From: Bacteroidota bacterium
GTDB lineage: Bacteria > Bacteroidota > Bacteroidia > NS11-12g > UBA955
Reading direction: 5' to 3'
DNA: 7,725 bases
NCBI GenBank assembly: GCA_947460045.1
Contig: CANHGC010000066.1
Coordinates: 1-7,725, forward strand
This document shows, one piece after another, positions 6,020-7,725 of this stretch. Made by a program: the position numbers and the translations under genes. Position 1 is the stretch's first letter; each line of letters opens with the position of its first letter. A model generated the notes under the pieces. It had not been told where the DNA came from, did not search any database, and was given only the letters and a program-made list of their open reading frames with translations.

Positions 6020-7112
6020 GGTAATTACAAAAAAAGCCGCTTTTGATTTCATCCGATACGCCAATGTGTGGGAAGACGCCCATTCGCTGTTATCCGGGTT
6101 GAATGTGAACAAAGATGCCAAATTGTTGAGCATTGCCTCGGCGGGCGACAATACCCTGAGTTTACTCACCTTGGACCCAAAGATGGTGGTGGCCGTTGAC
6201 ATCAATCCGGTGCAATTGTACCTCACAGAACTCAAAATGAGATCCATTCAATGCTTGGATCGCGAAGCCACTTTGGCATTTTTGGGGTTTCGGGCTTGTG
6301 AAAATCGAAAAGAAACCTATCAAAAAGTTCGTTCACATTTGAGCGAGGAAGCCCGTCAGTACTTCGACCAAACCATCGACAATTGGGCGCATCAGGGCAT
6401 CATACATACAGGGAAATTTGAAAAATACTTTCAGCTGTTCAAAAGGCGCATATTGCCTTTAATACACTCACAAAAGACTGTTAAACAATTACTTGCCGAA
6501 AAAAGCGAAGTAGAACAATCGGCATTTTATCAAAAAAAATGGAACAATTGGCGCTGGCGTGGACTGGTAAAATTCTTTTTCAGTAGTGCGGTGATGGGGA
6601 AATTGGGCCGAGATCCAGCGTTTTTCAACGAAGTAAAAATTAACGTATCTGAATATATTTTGCGCAAATCTGCCCAACAATTTGAAAGCAAAAATTCTCA
6701 ACACAACCCGTTCTTGAGATACATTCTTACGGGCTCATTTGGTGACACCTTGCCCCATTATCTACATGAGCAAAACTACCCCATCGTCAAAAGCCAAATC
6801 CACAAAATAGTGTTGTTTCAGGGGTTTGCGGAAGACGCCATTGAAACTCACGGACCTTTCAACGGCATGAACCTCAGCAATATTTTCGAATACATGGATC
6901 GCACATTGTTTGAAGAAACCGCGACCAAACTGTGCGAAGGCCTCTGCCCTGGCGGAAAAATGGTTTACTGGAATTTGATGGTACCCCGAAGGATGTCGCA
7001 AATTTGCCCATCGCTCAAAGAAGACAGCGAGATGATTTATCATTTAAACAAATCCGACCATGGATTTTTCTACAACAGCATAGTGGTTGACCAAAAGAAT
7101 ATCGCGGAATGA
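6012..7112 (+). CDS. DUF3419 / BtaA-like SAM-dependent 3-amino-3-carboxypropyl transferase
   Basis: The 366-residue product resembles DUF3419 (PF11899), the family of BtaA, which transfers the 3-amino-3-carboxypropyl group of S-adenosylmethionine to diacylglycerol in betaine-lipid synthesis. The SAM-binding fold is clear: LLSIASAGDNTLSLL (38-52) as the glycine-containing loop, and VVAVDINPVQLYLTELK (59-75) with acidic Asp63 at the end of strand 2. Further family blocks are HNPFLRYILTGSFGDTLPHYL (231-251) and the MNLSNIFEYMD segment (286-296), followed by LCPGGKMVYWNLMVPRR (311-327). The ATG at 6012 lies within the last codons of the phosphotransferase gene (8-base overlap), with GGAAAA just before it as a weak possible ribosome site. 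The stop overlaps the next start as ATGA. No BtaB-type N-methyltransferase is visible here, so the product may be a non-methylated head group or a different acceptor altogether. Substrate identity is inferred from the family only. Confidence 0.82.
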   Translation: MSEVITKKAAFDFIRYANVWEDAHSLLSGLNVNKDAKLLSIASAGDNTLSLLTLDPKMVVAVDINPVQLYLTELKMRSIQCLDREATLAFLGFRACENRKETYQKVRSHLSEEARQYFDQTIDNWAHQGIIHTGKFEKYFQLFKRRILPLIHSQKTVKQLLAEKSEVEQSAFYQKKWNNWRWRGLVKFFFSSAVMGKLGRDPAFFNEVKINVSEYILRKSAQQFESKNSQHNPFLRYILTGSFGDTLPHYLHEQNYPIVKSQIHKIVLFQGFAEDAIETHGPFNGMNLSNIFEYMDRTLFEETATKLCEGLCPGGKMVYWNLMVPRRMSQICPSLKEDSEMIYHLNKSDHGFFYNSIVVDQKNIAE

Positions 7113-7725
7113 GCGACGTTGGACATCACATAGAATCCATTCAAATTCATCGGGTGTGTATCTCGGATGGATTGTGGGGCGCGAGCAATTTGTTTGCCAA
7201 ATCCTTATATCCCGCAGGCGTTCAATTTCATGAATACAGCGATCAAAAAAGGGCTTTGTGCGGTTGGGTGATGACACAAAACGCAAACATCATTGGCAGA
7301 ATGGCCGCCTATTTGGGTCAGCCTTACAACGAAGAAGCGCTGTTACAACTGCCCAAAGATGAATTGCTAATCAAAGGAAAAAAAGCCTTCTCGGGCAAGG
7401 TGTTTTTGGGCAATTACGAATGCATCAACAACCCCGTAGCCAGTGAGCGATTGTTTGAGCATGTGTTCAACGATTTAAAACACTTGGGATTCAACCAAGC
7501 GATCGGACCTATGACGGGAAATACTTGGAACGATTATCGTTTCAAAACCTCGGGCGAGGATTTGTTTTTGGGGGAATCGCAACAATTGGAATACTATGTA
7601 AATCAGTGGCTGAAATCGGGTTTTAGGGGGATTCAAAACTACCATTCCACCCAAATCACGGCATTGGATGTGGTGAACGAGAAAATCCAGGTTTTGGCGA
7701 GGCGATTGCTGGCAGAAGGCGTAGT
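7109..7725 (+). CDS. GNAT-like acyltransferase, 3' end outside the window
   Basis: The gene starts at an ATG overlapping the upstream stop (ATGA) and stays open for 205 codons to the window edge, so the protein is truncated only by the window. The stretch IIGRMAAYLG (61-70), FLGNYECINNPVASERLFEH (99-118), then the helix to LGFNQ (126-130) and AIGPMTGNTWNDYRF (131-145), resembles a GNAT-superfamily group of poorly characterised acyltransferase-like proteins. Those have a GR-x-A strand, an FG-FFEC-x-x-D-like strand with a following helix, and a GPM-N strand. The usual acetyl-CoA-binding Q/R-x-x-G-x-A loop is not evident in the visible part, so catalytic competence cannot be judged. The residues after 160 probably begin a second domain (about 160-205, EYYVNQWLKSGF). 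As the fourth overlapping gene it belongs to the same operon, where an acyl transfer to the amino group made by the BtaA-like enzyme is one possible job. That is inference. Confidence 0.6.
   Translation, partial: MSDVGHHIESIQIHRVCISDGLWGASNLFAKSLYPAGVQFHEYSDQKRALCGWVMTQNANIIGRMAAYLGQPYNEEALLQLPKDELLIKGKKAFSGKVFLGNYECINNPVASERLFEHVFNDLKHLGFNQAIGPMTGNTWNDYRFKTSGEDLFLGESQQLEYYVNQWLKSGFRGIQNYHSTQITALDVVNEKIQVLARRLLAEGV

Overview
The window most likely comes from a Bacteroidota genome (moderate confidence). Base composition looks close to half GC. The genes lack clear Shine-Dalgarno sequences. Two genes have a perfect match to the Bacteroidota -7 promoter element TAnnTTTG just upstream of the chosen start: OsmC at 20-27 and the UbiA-like gene at 2509-2516. 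Protein family types also fit that phylum. No RNA genes, mobile elements or CRISPR arrays were seen.

Left part (1-2302): a small OsmC/Ohr-type peroxidase on the + strand runs convergently, with an 11-base gap, into two minus-strand membrane transporter genes. The upstream one is a TSUP (TauE/SafE) family protein, and the downstream one is a YeiH-type putative sulfate exporter (UPF0324). Both families are linked to export of small sulfur anions, so this looks like a small sulfur or redox housekeeping block. An 83-base gap between the two transporters holds a weak hairpin with a T-tract and a short palindrome.

Middle (2303-2522): a 220-base divergent promoter region. It carries a good + strand promoter that would give an almost leaderless transcript, a weaker minus-strand promoter, and a 7-bp inverted repeat that could be an operator.

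Right part (2523-7725): a tightly packed + strand operon whose starts overlap the preceding stops by 4, 8 and 4 bases. The order is a divergent UbiA-type membrane prenyltransferase, an 857-residue dikinase-like phosphotransferase with rifampin-phosphotransferase architecture (ATP-grasp, helical middle domain, swivelling His domain, no PEP barrel), a DUF3419/BtaA-like SAM-dependent 3-amino-3-carboxypropyl transferase, and a GNAT-like acyltransferase cut off by the window end. BtaA makes the head group of betaine lipids and UbiA enzymes act on membrane isoprenoids. The set therefore suggests an uncharacterised lipid or isoprenoid-modification pathway in which an alcohol is phosphorylated, prenylated, given an aminocarboxypropyl head and perhaps N-acylated. 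The enzyme families are read from sequence motifs. The pathway itself is inference.
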